NCBI RefSeq assembly: GCF_030586465.1
Contig: NZ_JAUQYP010000001.1
Location: 1,879,834 to 1,943,833 of the forward strand
DNA: 64,000 nt
DNA from: Actinotalea lenta
GTDB taxonomy: Bacteria; Actinomycetota; Actinomycetes; Actinomycetales; Cellulomonadaceae
Direction of reading: 5' to 3'
Below are positions 56,772-64,000 of the stretch, piece by piece (position 1 is the stretch's first letter; the number at the start of each line of letters is the position of its first letter). A program made the translations under genes and the position numbers. Under the pieces are notes generated by a model. The model was not told where the DNA came from and ran no database searches. It saw only the letters and a list, made by a program, of their open reading frames with translations.

Positions 56772-58103
56772 TCAGCCGGCCGCGACCGAGGGCTGCTCGG
56801 ACGGGGTCGTCGGCGGCGTCGCAACGCGCTCGGTGACGGGGCCGGGGCCGGACGGCTCGGGGGGTGTCAGGAGCTCGGGGGCCGCGGTGCCGACCACAGC
56901 CGTGACCCGGTCGTGCCGCGCCTGGATCTCGGCGGGCGACAGGCTTCCCACACCCTTCCCGGCCGCGGCGAGCGACGACAACGGCTCGACCTGGTGGCCG
57001 TCGGCAAGGTCGACCGTGACGGACGTCCACCCGAGCGCCTCGACCCGGGCAGGCCCTCCGGCCGGTTGTCGAATGGTGGCCTCGATGACCAGGCCGGAGT
57101 CGGTGCGCGGGGTGCAGCAGTGGGCCCCTTGGTTGGAGATGAAGTTGCCCAGCCCGTACGCGACCCACATCCCGGTGCCGTCGGGGCCTCCGGTCAGGTG
57201 GGCGATGGGCTGCGGTACGTGTGCATGGTGGCCGATCACCAGGTCGACCTCGCCTGAGTCGGCCAAGGCCTGGGCGATCTGGATCTGCTCCGGCGCGGGG
57301 TCGGAGGAGTACTCCACACAGCAGTGCATCGAGACGACCACCACGTCAGCCCCCGCCGCACGGGCGGCCCGTGCCTGGGCGACGATCCGTGCAGCGTCGA
57401 GACGATCGACGCTGTAGTCGGCCGGTACGGGCATGCCGTTCGTGCCGAACGTTGCCGCGATGTGCGCGACGGTCACGCTCTGGCCCTCGCGCTGGAACCG
57501 GTACATCTGCGTCGTGGCGGCCTCGGCGGCCGTGCGTGCCGTGCCCGCGTGCCCCAGTCCGGCGGCGTCGAACGCGCTCAATGTCGCGGCAAGTCCGGCC
57601 TCGCCCTGGTCGACGCTGTGGTTGGACGCCGTCGAGCAGCCGTCCCAGCCGGCTTTCGCCAGGTCCGGGACCAGCGCGGCCGGGGCGGCGAACAGGGGGT
57701 ATCCGTGCGGCTTGACGCCGGCCGGGGCGACCGGTACCTCCATGTGGCAGATCGCGAGGTCGGCACCTGCGATCCATGGCTCCACGGGCGCCATCTCGCG
57801 CGTGAAGTCGTAGCCGGACGCAGTGCGTGCGTCGGCCACGACCCCGAGGTGCGGGAGGACGTCGCCCGCGGCGACCAGCGTCAGTACCGCGTCGGGTGGC
57901 GGTGTCGGACTCGGGGTTGTCGACGCCGAGATGGGCGTCGACGTCGAGGTGGGCGTCGACGGGGGAGCCACTGACGCGCCGCTGGGTCTGGCGCCGTCCG
58001 CCGCGGCGCCCGCTACCCCGGCGCCCGCCGTGAGCACGATCGCAGCGGCCACGCCCAGCGCGCGCATGCCGCGGGGTCGCTCAGACCGGGCGTGTCGGCT
58101 CAC
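56772..58103 (-). CDS. CapA-family secreted protein
   Basis: 443 residues. Signal peptide (basic n-region then ALGVAAAIVLTAGAGVAGAAA), a Thr/Ser/Pro linker (TPTSTSTPISASTTPSPTPPP region), then the CapA (PGA_cap) metallophosphatase-like fold: LVAAGDVLPH, HMEVPVAP, ASNHSVDQG, VIGHHAHVPQP and GLGNFISNQG. CapA is part of poly-gamma-glutamate capsule synthesis in Bacillus, but no capB or capC is present, so the role is open. GTG 58103 has TAGTCT 7 bases upstream. Convergent with the GGDEF gene. Confidence 0.88.
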   Translation of the reverse strand: MSRHARSERPRGMRALGVAAAIVLTAGAGVAGAAADGARPSGASVAPPSTPTSTSTPISASTTPSPTPPPDAVLTLVAAGDVLPHLGVVADARTASGYDFTREMAPVEPWIAGADLAICHMEVPVAPAGVKPHGYPLFAAPAALVPDLAKAGWDGCSTASNHSVDQGEAGLAATLSAFDAAGLGHAGTARTAAEAATTQMYRFQREGQSVTVAHIAATFGTNGMPVPADYSVDRLDAARIVAQARAARAAGADVVVVSMHCCVEYSSDPAPEQIQIAQALADSGEVDLVIGHHAHVPQPIAHLTGGPDGTGMWVAYGLGNFISNQGAHCCTPRTDSGLVIEATIRQPAGGPARVEALGWTSVTVDLADGHQVEPLSSLAAAGKGVGSLSPAEIQARHDRVTAVVGTAAPELLTPPEPSGPGPVTERVATPPTTPSEQPSVAAG

Positions 58104-58110
58104 GCGCGGC

Positions 58111-58116
58111 AGACTA
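58111..58116 (-). promoter_or_regulatory. Putative -10 of the CapA gene (leaderless)
   Basis: On the minus strand TAGTCT lies 7 bases before the GTG at 58103. Confidence 0.45.
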
Positions 58117-58193
58117 CCGCCGGCGCAGCACCGTTCGGTCCACGCCAGCGGTACCAGAGTACTGCCGGTGACCGAGCCACGCCCCGCGCGCCG

Positions 58194-58199
58194 TAGGCT
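58194..58199 (+). promoter_or_regulatory. Putative -10 of pgsA-pncC (leaderless)
   Basis: TAGGCT lies 6 bases before the pgsA GTG. Confidence 0.5.
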
Positions 58200-58205
58200 G
58201 AGGGG

Positions 58206-58772
58206 GTGACGAGGACGCCGATGGTGTGGAACGCGGCCAACATCGTCACCCTGGTCCGCTTTCTTCTCGTGCCACTGGTGGTTGTCGCCGTGCTGCTCGA
58301 CGACGGCGGCGGGGGGTGGCGGTGGGTGGCGGCCGCGCTCTTCCTGCTCGCCGCTGCGACCGACCGCCTGGACGGCTGGCTCGCCCGCCGGACCGGGCAG
58401 GTCACGGACTGGGGCAAGCTGGTCGACCCCATCGCCGACAAGGCGCTGGTCGGGGCGGCGCTCATCACGCTGTCCGCACTCGGGGACCTGCCGTGGTGGG
58501 TGACGGTCGTGATCCTGGTACGGGAGCTCGGCGTGACGGCGCTGCGGTTCGCTGTGCTGCGCTACACCGTGATCGCGGCATCGCCCGGCGGCAAGGCGAA
58601 GACGGTCCTGCAGACCGCCGGGATCGCGGTGTTCCTGCTCCCGCTGGCATCGCTGCCCACCGCTGTGACGGTCGTCGGCTGGGTGCTGATCAGCGCCGCC
58701 GTGCTGCTCACCGTGGTGACCGGGGTGGACTACCTGCGGCGCGGCCTCGCGGTGCGCGCGGCGGCCTCGTGA
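58206..58772 (+). CDS. pgsA: CDP-diacylglycerol-glycerol-3-phosphate 3-phosphatidyltransferase
   Basis: Integral membrane enzyme of the CDP-alcohol phosphotransferase family making phosphatidylglycerol phosphate from the CdsA product. 188 residues, about five helices. The motif D-x2-DG-x2-AR-x8-G-x3-D-x3-D is complete in DRLDGWLARRTGQVTDWGKL followed by VDPIADK. A position next to pncC and ftsK matches pgsA3 (Rv2746c). GTG start. Confidence 0.95.
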   Translation: MTRTPMVWNAANIVTLVRFLLVPLVVVAVLLDDGGGGWRWVAAALFLLAAATDRLDGWLARRTGQVTDWGKLVDPIADKALVGAALITLSALGDLPWWVTVVILVRELGVTALRFAVLRYTVIAASPGGKAKTVLQTAGIAVFLLPLASLPTAVTVVGWVLISAAVLLTVVTGVDYLRRGLAVRAAAS

Positions 58773-59260
58773 CCGCGCAGGCGCCCGCCGAGGCCCTGGT
58801 CCGCCGGCTGCGCGAGGGGGGCCGGACGATCGCCGTCGCCGAGTCGTTGACCGGAGGCGCGGTGCTCGACGCACTGATCGCCGTGCCGGGCGCATCGGCC
58901 GCCGTGCGCGGCGGGGTGGTCGCCTACGCGGCGGACGTCAAGCAGCGCGTGCTCGGGGTGCCTGCCGAGCTCCTGGCGCGGCACGGGACCGTGCACCCGG
59001 ACGTCGCGAGGGAGATGGCCTCGCGGGTTCGCGTCCTCATGTCTGCCGACCTGGGGCTCGCCACGACTGGTGTCGCCGGCCCGGACCCCGTGGACGGCCA
59101 CCAGCCCGGTGAGGCGTACGTCGCCGTCGTCGGCCCGGGCGGGGAGCGGCTCGTGTCGTTGCTCGGGTGCACGGGTTCGGACCGCGCCACGATCCGCAGC
59201 CGCACCACGGATCTCGCTCTCGCCACGGCGCTGCGCCAAGCGGGTGACCTGCTCGGCTGA
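58769..59260 (+). CDS. pncC: CinA C-terminal-type nicotinamide-nucleotide amidohydrolase
   Basis: 163 residues, the stand-alone CinA C-terminal (PncC) domain that deamidates NMN to nicotinic acid mononucleotide in NAD recycling. Motifs [37 protein letters not shown] and ATTGVAGPD. The N-terminal competence/molybdopterin-like CinA domain is absent, as usual in actinobacteria. GTG start overlaps the pgsA stop by 4 bases. Confidence 0.95.
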   Translation: MTAQAPAEALVRRLREGGRTIAVAESLTGGAVLDALIAVPGASAAVRGGVVAYAADVKQRVLGVPAELLARHGTVHPDVAREMASRVRVLMSADLGLATTGVAGPDPVDGHQPGEAYVAVVGPGGERLVSLLGCTGSDRATIRSRTTDLALATALRQAGDLLG

Positions 59261-59348
59261 CCTCTTGCCGAGGCCGCCCCGCTGTCGATGCGGCGTGGGA
59301 GGATCAGTAGTACGAGAGGCCCGCGGGAACATCGTGGGGTCGCCCGGC

Positions 59349-59371
59349 GTTCGTCATGACGTGACACGAAC
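59349..59371. promoter_or_regulatory. Inverted repeat upstream of the clgR-like gene
   Basis: GTTCGT (59349-59354) and ACGAAC (59366-59371) form an inverted repeat with an 11-base spacer. It lies 53 bases upstream of TACGGT (59424-59429), a possible -10. ClgR-type regulators bind near their own promoters, but this sequence does not match the published CGCYNANRGCG-like core, so the binder is unknown. Confidence 0.35.
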
Positions 59372-59423
59372 CGGCCGTGACGGTCGACAAGATCCCCACC
59401 GTGCCCCTGTCCGACCCGGGGGG

Positions 59424-59429
59424 TACGGT
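59424..59429 (+). promoter_or_regulatory. Putative -10 of the clgR-like gene
   Basis: TACGGT in the 232-base gap after pncC, giving a leader of about 57 nt with a strong ribosome site (aagggagg). Confidence 0.35.
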
Positions 59430-59492
59430 AGGGCAACCTCGGGACGCCTGATGGCTCCGGGGCCCAGATCGGAGCAGAAGGGAGGGTCGGCG

Positions 59493-59828
59493 ATGATCGT
59501 GCTGCGACGTGAGATCGGTGACGTCCTGCGGGCTGCCCGTCAGCGCCAGGGCCGGACCCTCCGCGAGGTGTCGTCGGCCGCCCGGGTGTCGTTGGGCTAC
59601 CTCTCGGAGATCGAGCGCGGCCAGAAGGAAGCGTCCTCGGAGCTGCTGGGTTCGATCTGCGAGGCGCTCGACGTGCCGATGTCGCTGGTGCTGCGTGACG
59701 TGAGCGACCGCATCGCGGTTGCGGAGGGCGTGGCCATCCCGGACACGGTCCCTGCGGACCTCGAGCGGAGCGTCGTCCACCGAGCCGGCGGCTGGTCGCC
59801 GCGGGGCGAGCTCGTGCGCGCGGGCTGA
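59493..59828 (+). CDS. clgR: XRE-family regulator, ClgR/PopR-like
   Basis: 111 residues: helix-turn-helix [20 protein letters not shown] followed by [20 protein letters not shown], then the ClgR-type ending with [16 protein letters not shown]. ClgR activates clp protease and stress genes in actinobacteria and is itself a Clp substrate; the C-terminus here is GELVRAG. The pgsA-pncC-clgR order is conserved (Rv2746c-Rv2745c). ATG after aagggagg, preferred over earlier codons lacking a ribosome site. Confidence 0.92.
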   Translation: MIVLRREIGDVLRAARQRQGRTLREVSSAARVSLGYLSEIERGQKEASSELLGSICEALDVPMSLVLRDVSDRIAVAEGVAIPDTVPADLERSVVHRAGGWSPRGELVRAG

Positions 59829-59839
59829 GGCTCGCTCGT

Positions 59840-59854
59840 GGGCCGGAGAGGCCC
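59840..59854. terminator. Small hairpin between clgR and nei
   Basis: GGGCC (59840-59844) pairs with GGCCC (59850-59854) across GGAGA in the 27-base gap between convergent stops. Weak terminator candidate. Confidence 0.3.
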
Positions 59855-59855
59855 C

Positions 59856-60647
59856 TCAGACCCTGTGTCGGACCCCGTCGTGCCACTCGGCCGGCGGGGT
59901 CTGGCACGTCGGGCACCAGAAGATGGGGCGTTCGTGCGGCGGCCTCCGCGCCGTGCCGACCGCGATCGGTGTGCCGCACCGCACGCACGGTGCCCCTGCG
60001 CGGCCGTGCACGCGCACCGGTTGCTGGCTGAGGACCGAACGGGCCATCAGCTCGCGGGCGGTCATCACCAGGCTTGCCGGGTCGCGGAGGTCACCGGCGG
60101 GTGTCCACGGCCAGACGTGCCGGGCGAAGAGTCCCTCGGCGGTCCAGATCGTGCCGAAGCCCGCCTGGACGGTCTGGTCCAGCAGGACCTCGCACGCCGG
60201 GCGTCCCTCGCCGGCCCACCGGTCCAGCACGGCGGCTAGCCCGGTGGTCGCGAAGTCGGAGACGAGCACGTCCGGCCCCAGGTGGTGGAGCAAGAGATGC
60301 TCGTCATCCGTGCGCACGACGTCGAGCATCCCCAGCCTCAGGCCCAGAGCCGTCCAGTCGGGCCCCACCAGAACAGCGCGCACCCACGGGTCGCGCTCGG
60401 CCCGCTCGGTCGCGCCAGTGTGGGCGACCCGCCAGGAGCCGTCCATGCGCAGGTGCGTGCGCAGCGTCCGTCCGTCGTCCAAGCGCGTGAGCAGGTGCTT
60501 GCCGTAGGCGGTCGTACCCAGCACCGTGCGGCCGGTGAGATCCGCCGTGGCGTCCGGCCACCGCAGCTCGGCGCGAGCCAGCACGGTGCCGGCGAGCGCC
60601 TGGTCGAGCCGTGCCGCCGTCCGTCGCAGGACGTCGCCCTCCGGCAT
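59856..60647 (-). CDS. nei: Endonuclease VIII-like DNA glycosylase (Nei2 type)
   Basis: 263 residues starting PEGDVLRRTAARLDQALAG, the Nei-type N-terminus (Pro2, Glu3), with LRTHLRMDGSW, the H2TH part QAGFGTIWTAEGLFARHV in the middle, and a zinc finger (CVRCG and FWCPTCQ). It removes oxidised pyrimidines. Its ATG overlaps the lhr stop by one base (TGATG), so it is translated with lhr; the lhr-nei pair is conserved in actinobacteria. Second Fpg/Nei enzyme in this window. Confidence 0.93.
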   Translation of the reverse strand: MPEGDVLRRTAARLDQALAGTVLARAELRWPDATADLTGRTVLGTTAYGKHLLTRLDDGRTLRTHLRMDGSWRVAHTGATERAERDPWVRAVLVGPDWTALGLRLGMLDVVRTDDEHLLLHHLGPDVLVSDFATTGLAAVLDRWAGEGRPACEVLLDQTVQAGFGTIWTAEGLFARHVWPWTPAGDLRDPASLVMTARELMARSVLSQQPVRVHGRAGAPCVRCGTPIAVGTARRPPHERPIFWCPTCQTPPAEWHDGVRHRV

Positions 60648-63600
60648 CAGCCGAGCCTCAACCCGCGCGGCGTGGCGGCGAACCCCGCCGTGGTCAGTGC
60701 CTGCGCCACCGGCCCGGCGAGGACCTCGCGGTCCAGGACCTCCGCCCCGTCGACGCGCCGCAGCGTCACGCGTCCCAGCCGTCCGGTGCGCACCAGGTCT
60801 GCGAGGCAGCGCGCCCCGGCCGCGAGGTGGTCGAGGCCGGGCGCCTCCTCGGTCGGGAACGAGAGGACGGTCCGCCCGCCTCGCTCGAGGTAGAGCACGA
60901 GGTCGCCGTCGACCAGGACCACGAGTGCGCCGGCCGTCCGCCCGGGTCGATGGGCCGTGACGCCCGACGGCCACGGCAGCGCGGCGCCGAACGGGTTGGC
61001 CGGGTCGGTGGCCGCCAGTGCCACCGCATGGTGGCCTCCGGGAGACCGCCTCAGCTCGTCCACCGCGCCCGGCAGGGCGAACTGCGAACCGCCGAGGTGC
61101 TCCACGAAGTACCCGCGCCGGACCGATCCACTCTCCTCGAGCGCCGCGAGTACGCGGTACACGGCTCCGAACCGGTCCGCGACGGCCTCGGTGCCGGCCA
61201 CGGCGCGGGTGAGCACGCCGTGCCGATCGAGGAGCTGGGCCGCCGTGGCCCTCGCCTGCACCGTGGGGTCGGTCTCGCGGGCCGGCAGCAGGGACCACCG
61301 TCCCGCGACGTCCGGGCGCCCCGGACCGACCGCGCGGGCCGAGGGCCGCAGCGGGATGCCGGTGCGCAGGGATGGCGCGCGCGGTGGCCGGCCCCGGACG
61401 CGGTGCACGGTCCGGCCCGGTCCGCCGAGCCGTGCGCGCAGCGGGCTGACGCCGTCGTTGGTCACCTCGGCGGCCCACACGAGGTCCCACAGGGCGTCCG
61501 CGACCGCTCCGGGGTCCGCCGCGTCACCCGTCAGCTCGGCGACACGCGCGACGAGGGGGTCGAAGAACCACCCGCCACCCGACGACAGGGCCGTCCGCAG
61601 GGCGTCGAGCACGCGGGTCGAGGCGGGTGTCGCGGCCGCAGGCAGGGTGAGGTCAGCGGTCGCGGCCGGGTGCAGGCTGACCAGCCCGTCCCGTGCTGCA
61701 AGGGCCGCGTGCCCGGCCCACACCACCTCCCCGGCGGAGGTGAGCTCGTCGAGCATCGCGGGGGAGTAGTCCGTCACCCGCGCGGGCAGGACAAGGCTCT
61801 CCAGCGCCGAGGCGGGGACCGGGAAGCCGGCGAGCTGCTCGATCACCCTGGCCAGGCCATCCACGCCCCGCAGGCCCCGCCCGGGGACGCGGCGTGGTTC
61901 GTCGTCCCCGAGCGTCAGGGCGCTCACGTGCTGCCACTCGGGCAGGAAGCGCGCCAGTGCGCGAGGCGGGACGGGCTCCACCTCGGAGCGCAGGGCCGCC
62001 AGCGAGCGGCGCCGCATCCGACGCAGCACGTCCACGTCGCAGTGGTCCTCGCCGGTCCCGCCGATGGACTCGGGCCGCAGCCGCCCGACCGCGACTGCGC
62101 CGTCCCGCTCCAGCCGGCGCAGCACCTCGACGACGGCCGGCCCGGGCAGGGCGAAACGCTCCGCGACGTCTGCCACGGTGAACGGTCCGTGCGTGCGGGC
62201 GTGCCGCCGGACCAGGTCCCCGAGGGGGTCGGGCACGGGCTCGGCCAGCTCCGCGGGAACCCCGGACGGCAGCGCCACCCCCAGCGCGTCCCGGAGCCGG
62301 GCCGCGTCTTCGGCGACTGCCCACTGCTCACGGCCCGCGCACCGCACCCGAAGGATCCGTCGGGCGTGCACGAGCGAGGCCAGCCAACCGGGCACCGCGT
62401 CGTGCTGCTCGGGCACCGTGCGGTCCCGCACCTCGGCCAGGTCGAGGGGTCCGTGCCGGCGGAGCACGTCCACCAGCTGCTCGAGGTCAACGGCCCTGCG
62501 GTCCGGGGCGGTGCGGGAGACCTCCGCCTCCACGGACTGCACGGCCGCCGGGTCGAGCAGGTCCGCCAGTGGCGTGGCGTCGCCCGCGAGCAGCTCCGCC
62601 AGCAGGGCGGGATCGAGGGTGAGGGCGGCGGCGCGTCGCTCTGCCAACGGTGCGTCGCCGTCGTAGAGGAACTGCGCGGTGTAGCCGAACAGCAACGACT
62701 GGGCGAAGGGTGACGGGGTCGGTGTGGTCACCTCCACGACGGATACCCGCCGTGCTGCGACATCGGCCATCAGGGCGGTCAGCCCGGCGGTGTCGAAGTC
62801 GTCCTGGAGGCACTCCCGCGCGGCTTCGAGCAGGATCGGGAAGTCGGGGTGCGCGGACGCCACCTGGAGGAGCTGGGCCGACCGGTGCCGCTGCTGCCAC
62901 AGCGGTTGGCGACGGTCCGGTCGCCGGCGGGGCAGCAGGAGGGCGCGCGCCGCCGCCTCACGGAACCGCGCCGCGAAGATCGTCGAGGACCCGAGCTCCG
63001 CCTGCACGGCGCCCACCACGTCCTCGGGGACCACCAGCAGATCCGCGAGGTCGACCGGCGGTGCCTCGGCCGCCGACCATGCCGCGGCGCTGGCGTCCCA
63101 CGTGGCCTCGCCCGCCGCGACCGCGTCGGGCAGGCGGAGCACGATCCCGTCGTCGGAGTGCATGACGGCCGCATCCAGCCCGTACCGATCACGCAGCCGG
63201 CCGGCGATCACCAGGGCCCACGGGGCGTGCACCCTGGCGCCGAACGGCGAGTGCACCACGACCCGCCAGTCGCCGAGCTCGTCGCGGAAGCGCTCGACGA
63301 CCACCGTGGTGTCGTCCGGGAGCCGTCCCGTGGCCTCGCGCTGCTCGGCCAGGTAGGCGACGAGGTTGTCGGCCGCCCACGGGTCGAGGCCGGCCGCCAC
63401 GGCGCGCGCGAGGGCCTGATCGGCCGGCAGCGCGGCGGTCTCGCGGAGCCAGGCCCCGATCGCGCGCCCCAGCTCGGCCGGGCGCCCGGGGCTGTCGCCC
63501 TTCCAGAACGGCAGCCGGCCCGGCAGCCCGGGCGCCGGGGTGACCAGCACGCGATCGGGCGTGATGTCCTCGATCCGCCAGGTGCTCGACCCCAACGTGA

Positions 63601-64000
63601 ACGTGTCGCCCACGCGCGACTCGTAGACCATCTCCTCGTCGAGCTCGCCCACCCGCAGGCCACCCCGTGCGGTGCGCTCGCGATCCCCACCGGCGAGGAA
63701 CACTCCGTACAGTCCGCGGTCCGGGATGGTGCCCCCGCTCGTCGCGGCGAGTCGCAGCGCGCCGGGCCGGGCGCTGAGCCGGCCCGTGGAGCGGTCCCAG
63801 ACGAGCCTCGGGCGCAACTCCGCGAAGTCCTCGCTGGGGTAACGACCGGCGAGCATGTCGAGCACGGCGCGCAGGGCGCCGTCCCCGAGAGTGGCGAACG
63901 GCGCCGCGCGCCGCACCACGGAGGCGAGCTCGTCGACGTCCCAGTCCCGCGTGGCGACCATCGCCACCACGTGCTGCGCGAGCACGTCCAGGGGGGTGCT
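60647..64000 (-). CDS. lhr: Lhr-family ATP-dependent helicase, C-terminal part
   Basis: About 1117 residues are open to the window edge, so the gene begins beyond 64000. The visible start LDVLAQHVVAMVATRDWDVDEL is the winged-helix region after the two RecA domains of Lhr (broken here by the window), followed by the Lhr core (RPRLVWDRSTGRL, LDPWAADNLVAYL) and the long C-terminal domain (DAARLRDALGVALP, PFTVADVAERFALP). Lhr is a 3'-5' DNA/RNA-DNA helicase of about 1500 residues in mycobacteria, used in DNA damage response. Coupled to nei. Confidence 0.92.
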   Translation of the reverse strand, partial: STPLDVLAQHVVAMVATRDWDVDELASVVRRAAPFATLGDGALRAVLDMLAGRYPSEDFAELRPRLVWDRSTGRLSARPGALRLAATSGGTIPDRGLYGVFLAGGDRERTARGGLRVGELDEEMVYESRVGDTFTLGSSTWRIEDITPDRVLVTPAPGLPGRLPFWKGDSPGRPAELGRAIGAWLRETAALPADQALARAVAAGLDPWAADNLVAYLAEQREATGRLPDDTTVVVERFRDELGDWRVVVHSPFGARVHAPWALVIAGRLRDRYGLDAAVMHSDDGIVLRLPDAVAAGEATWDASAAAWSAAEAPPVDLADLLVVPEDVVGAVQAELGSSTIFAARFREAAARALLLPRRRPDRRQPLWQQRHRSAQLLQVASAHPDFPILLEAARECLQDDFDTAGLTALMADVAARRVSVVEVTTPTPSPFAQSLLFGYTAQFLYDGDAPLAERRAAALTLDPALLAELLAGDATPLADLLDPAAVQSVEAEVSRTAPDRRAVDLEQLVDVLRRHGPLDLAEVRDRTVPEQHDAVPGWLASLVHARRILRVRCAGREQWAVAEDAARLRDALGVALPSGVPAELAEPVPDPLGDLVRRHARTHGPFTVADVAERFALPGPAVVEVLRRLERDGAVAVGRLRPESIGGTGEDHCDVDVLRRMRRRSLAALRSEVEPVPPRALARFLPEWQHVSALTLGDDEPRRVPGRGLRGVDGLARVIEQLAGFPVPASALESLVLPARVTDYSPAMLDELTSAGEVVWAGHAALAARDGLVSLHPAATADLTLPAAATPASTRVLDALRTALSSGGGWFFDPLVARVAELTGDAADPGAVADALWDLVWAAEVTNDGVSPLRARLGGPGRTVHRVRGRPPRAPSLRTGIPLRPSARAVGPGRPDVAGRWSLLPARETDPTVQARATAAQLLDRHGVLTRAVAGTEAVADRFGAVYRVLAALEESGSVRRGYFVEHLGGSQFALPGAVDELRRSPGGHHAVALAATDPANPFGAALPWPSGVTAHRPGRTAGALVVLVDGDLVLYLERGGRTVLSFPTEEAPGLDHLAAGARCLADLVRTGRLGRVTLRRVDGAEVLDREVLAGPVAQALTTAGFAATPRGLRLG

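Overview
The window is a contiguous stretch of chromosome from a very GC-rich actinobacterium. The gene order glnD-ffh-rpsP-khpA-rimM-trmD-rplS-lepB-rnhB-DUF2469-yraN-comM-dprA-xerC-whiG-rpsB-tsf-pyrH-frr-cdsA-rlmN-dxr-rip-ispG, then proS-rimP-nusA-infB-rbfA-truB-ribF-rpsO-pnp-dapB-thyA-dfrA-dapA-rnj-ftsK-pgsA-pncC-clgR, is the conserved core order of Actinomycetota (the same order, inverted, as in Mycobacterium tuberculosis Rv2918c to Rv2745c). A WhiG/FliA-type sigma factor, DUF2469, DUF4439 and DUF4081-GNAT proteins, and the overall style suggest Micrococcales, most like Cellulomonadaceae; the genus is an inference. No rRNA, tRNA, IS element, prophage, CRISPR array or origin was found.

Layout. 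(1) 1-5117: end of glnD, then signal recognition, ribosome and tRNA-modification genes ending in rplS with a strong hairpin terminator. (2) 5201-10092: lepB, rnhB, DUF2469, yraN, comM and dprA; apart from one gap, neighbours overlap by 4 bases. (3) 10152-18609: xerC and whiG, then the ribosomal/nucleotide/lipid cluster rpsB, tsf, pyrH, frr, cdsA, rlmN and a DivIVA-domain gene. (4) 18606-25287: a cysteine-cluster/pentapeptide fusion, a PH-domain membrane protein, dxr, the site-2 protease, an extra minus-strand membrane/helical-repeat gene, and ispG. (5) 25521-28809: a GNAT gene and an accessory patch with a 15-bp tandem array, an AbiEi-type/nuclease-like orphan gene, two 19-bp-period arrays in opposite orientation, and an Fpg/Nei glycosylase. 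(6) 28915-43561: proS, a DUF4439 lipoprotein, rimP-nusA-ylxR-infB, rbfA, truB, ribF, rpsO, pnp and an M16 protease. (7) 43572-51999: dapB, a small TPR-like gene, an accessory minus-strand block (GNAT, azlD, azlC, succinate-semialdehyde dehydrogenase), then thyA-dfrA and dapA-rnj. (8) 52058-64000: ftsK, a PAS-GGDEF-EAL protein, a CapA-like protein, pgsA-pncC, a ClgR-like regulator, and nei and lhr on the minus strand, lhr running off the end.

How the genes work together. Most of the window serves translation and RNA turnover (ribosomal proteins S16, L19, S2 and S15, EF-Ts, IF-2, RRF, RimM/RimP/RbfA, TrmD, TruB, RlmN, PNPase, RNase J, NusA), membrane and envelope assembly (Ffh, LepB, CdsA, PgsA, site-2 protease, FtsK, DivIVA-like protein), MEP isoprenoid synthesis (dxr, ispG), lysine/diaminopimelate synthesis (dapA, dapB), thymidylate/folate (thyA, dfrA), and DNA processing and repair (ComM, DprA, XerC, RnhB, two Fpg/Nei enzymes, Lhr).

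The most striking non-coding signal is a recurrent hexamer of the form (T/C/A)ANNNT, typically TAGGCT, placed 6-7 (once 8) bases before the start codon of about 21 genes. This suggests that many transcripts begin at or next to the start codon (leaderless). In two places the TAG of the hexamer is also the stop codon of the gene before. Other points of interest are a three-copy alternative-pairing leader before rplS, a three-copy CCCGTTCGGG motif between the accessory membrane gene and ispG, a glnD that ends right after its HD domain, and a GGDEF-EAL protein with a damaged EAL loop. I saw no convincing new multi-gene system; the best candidates for novelty are the repeat-flanked orphan at 26394-27948 and the regulatory motifs.
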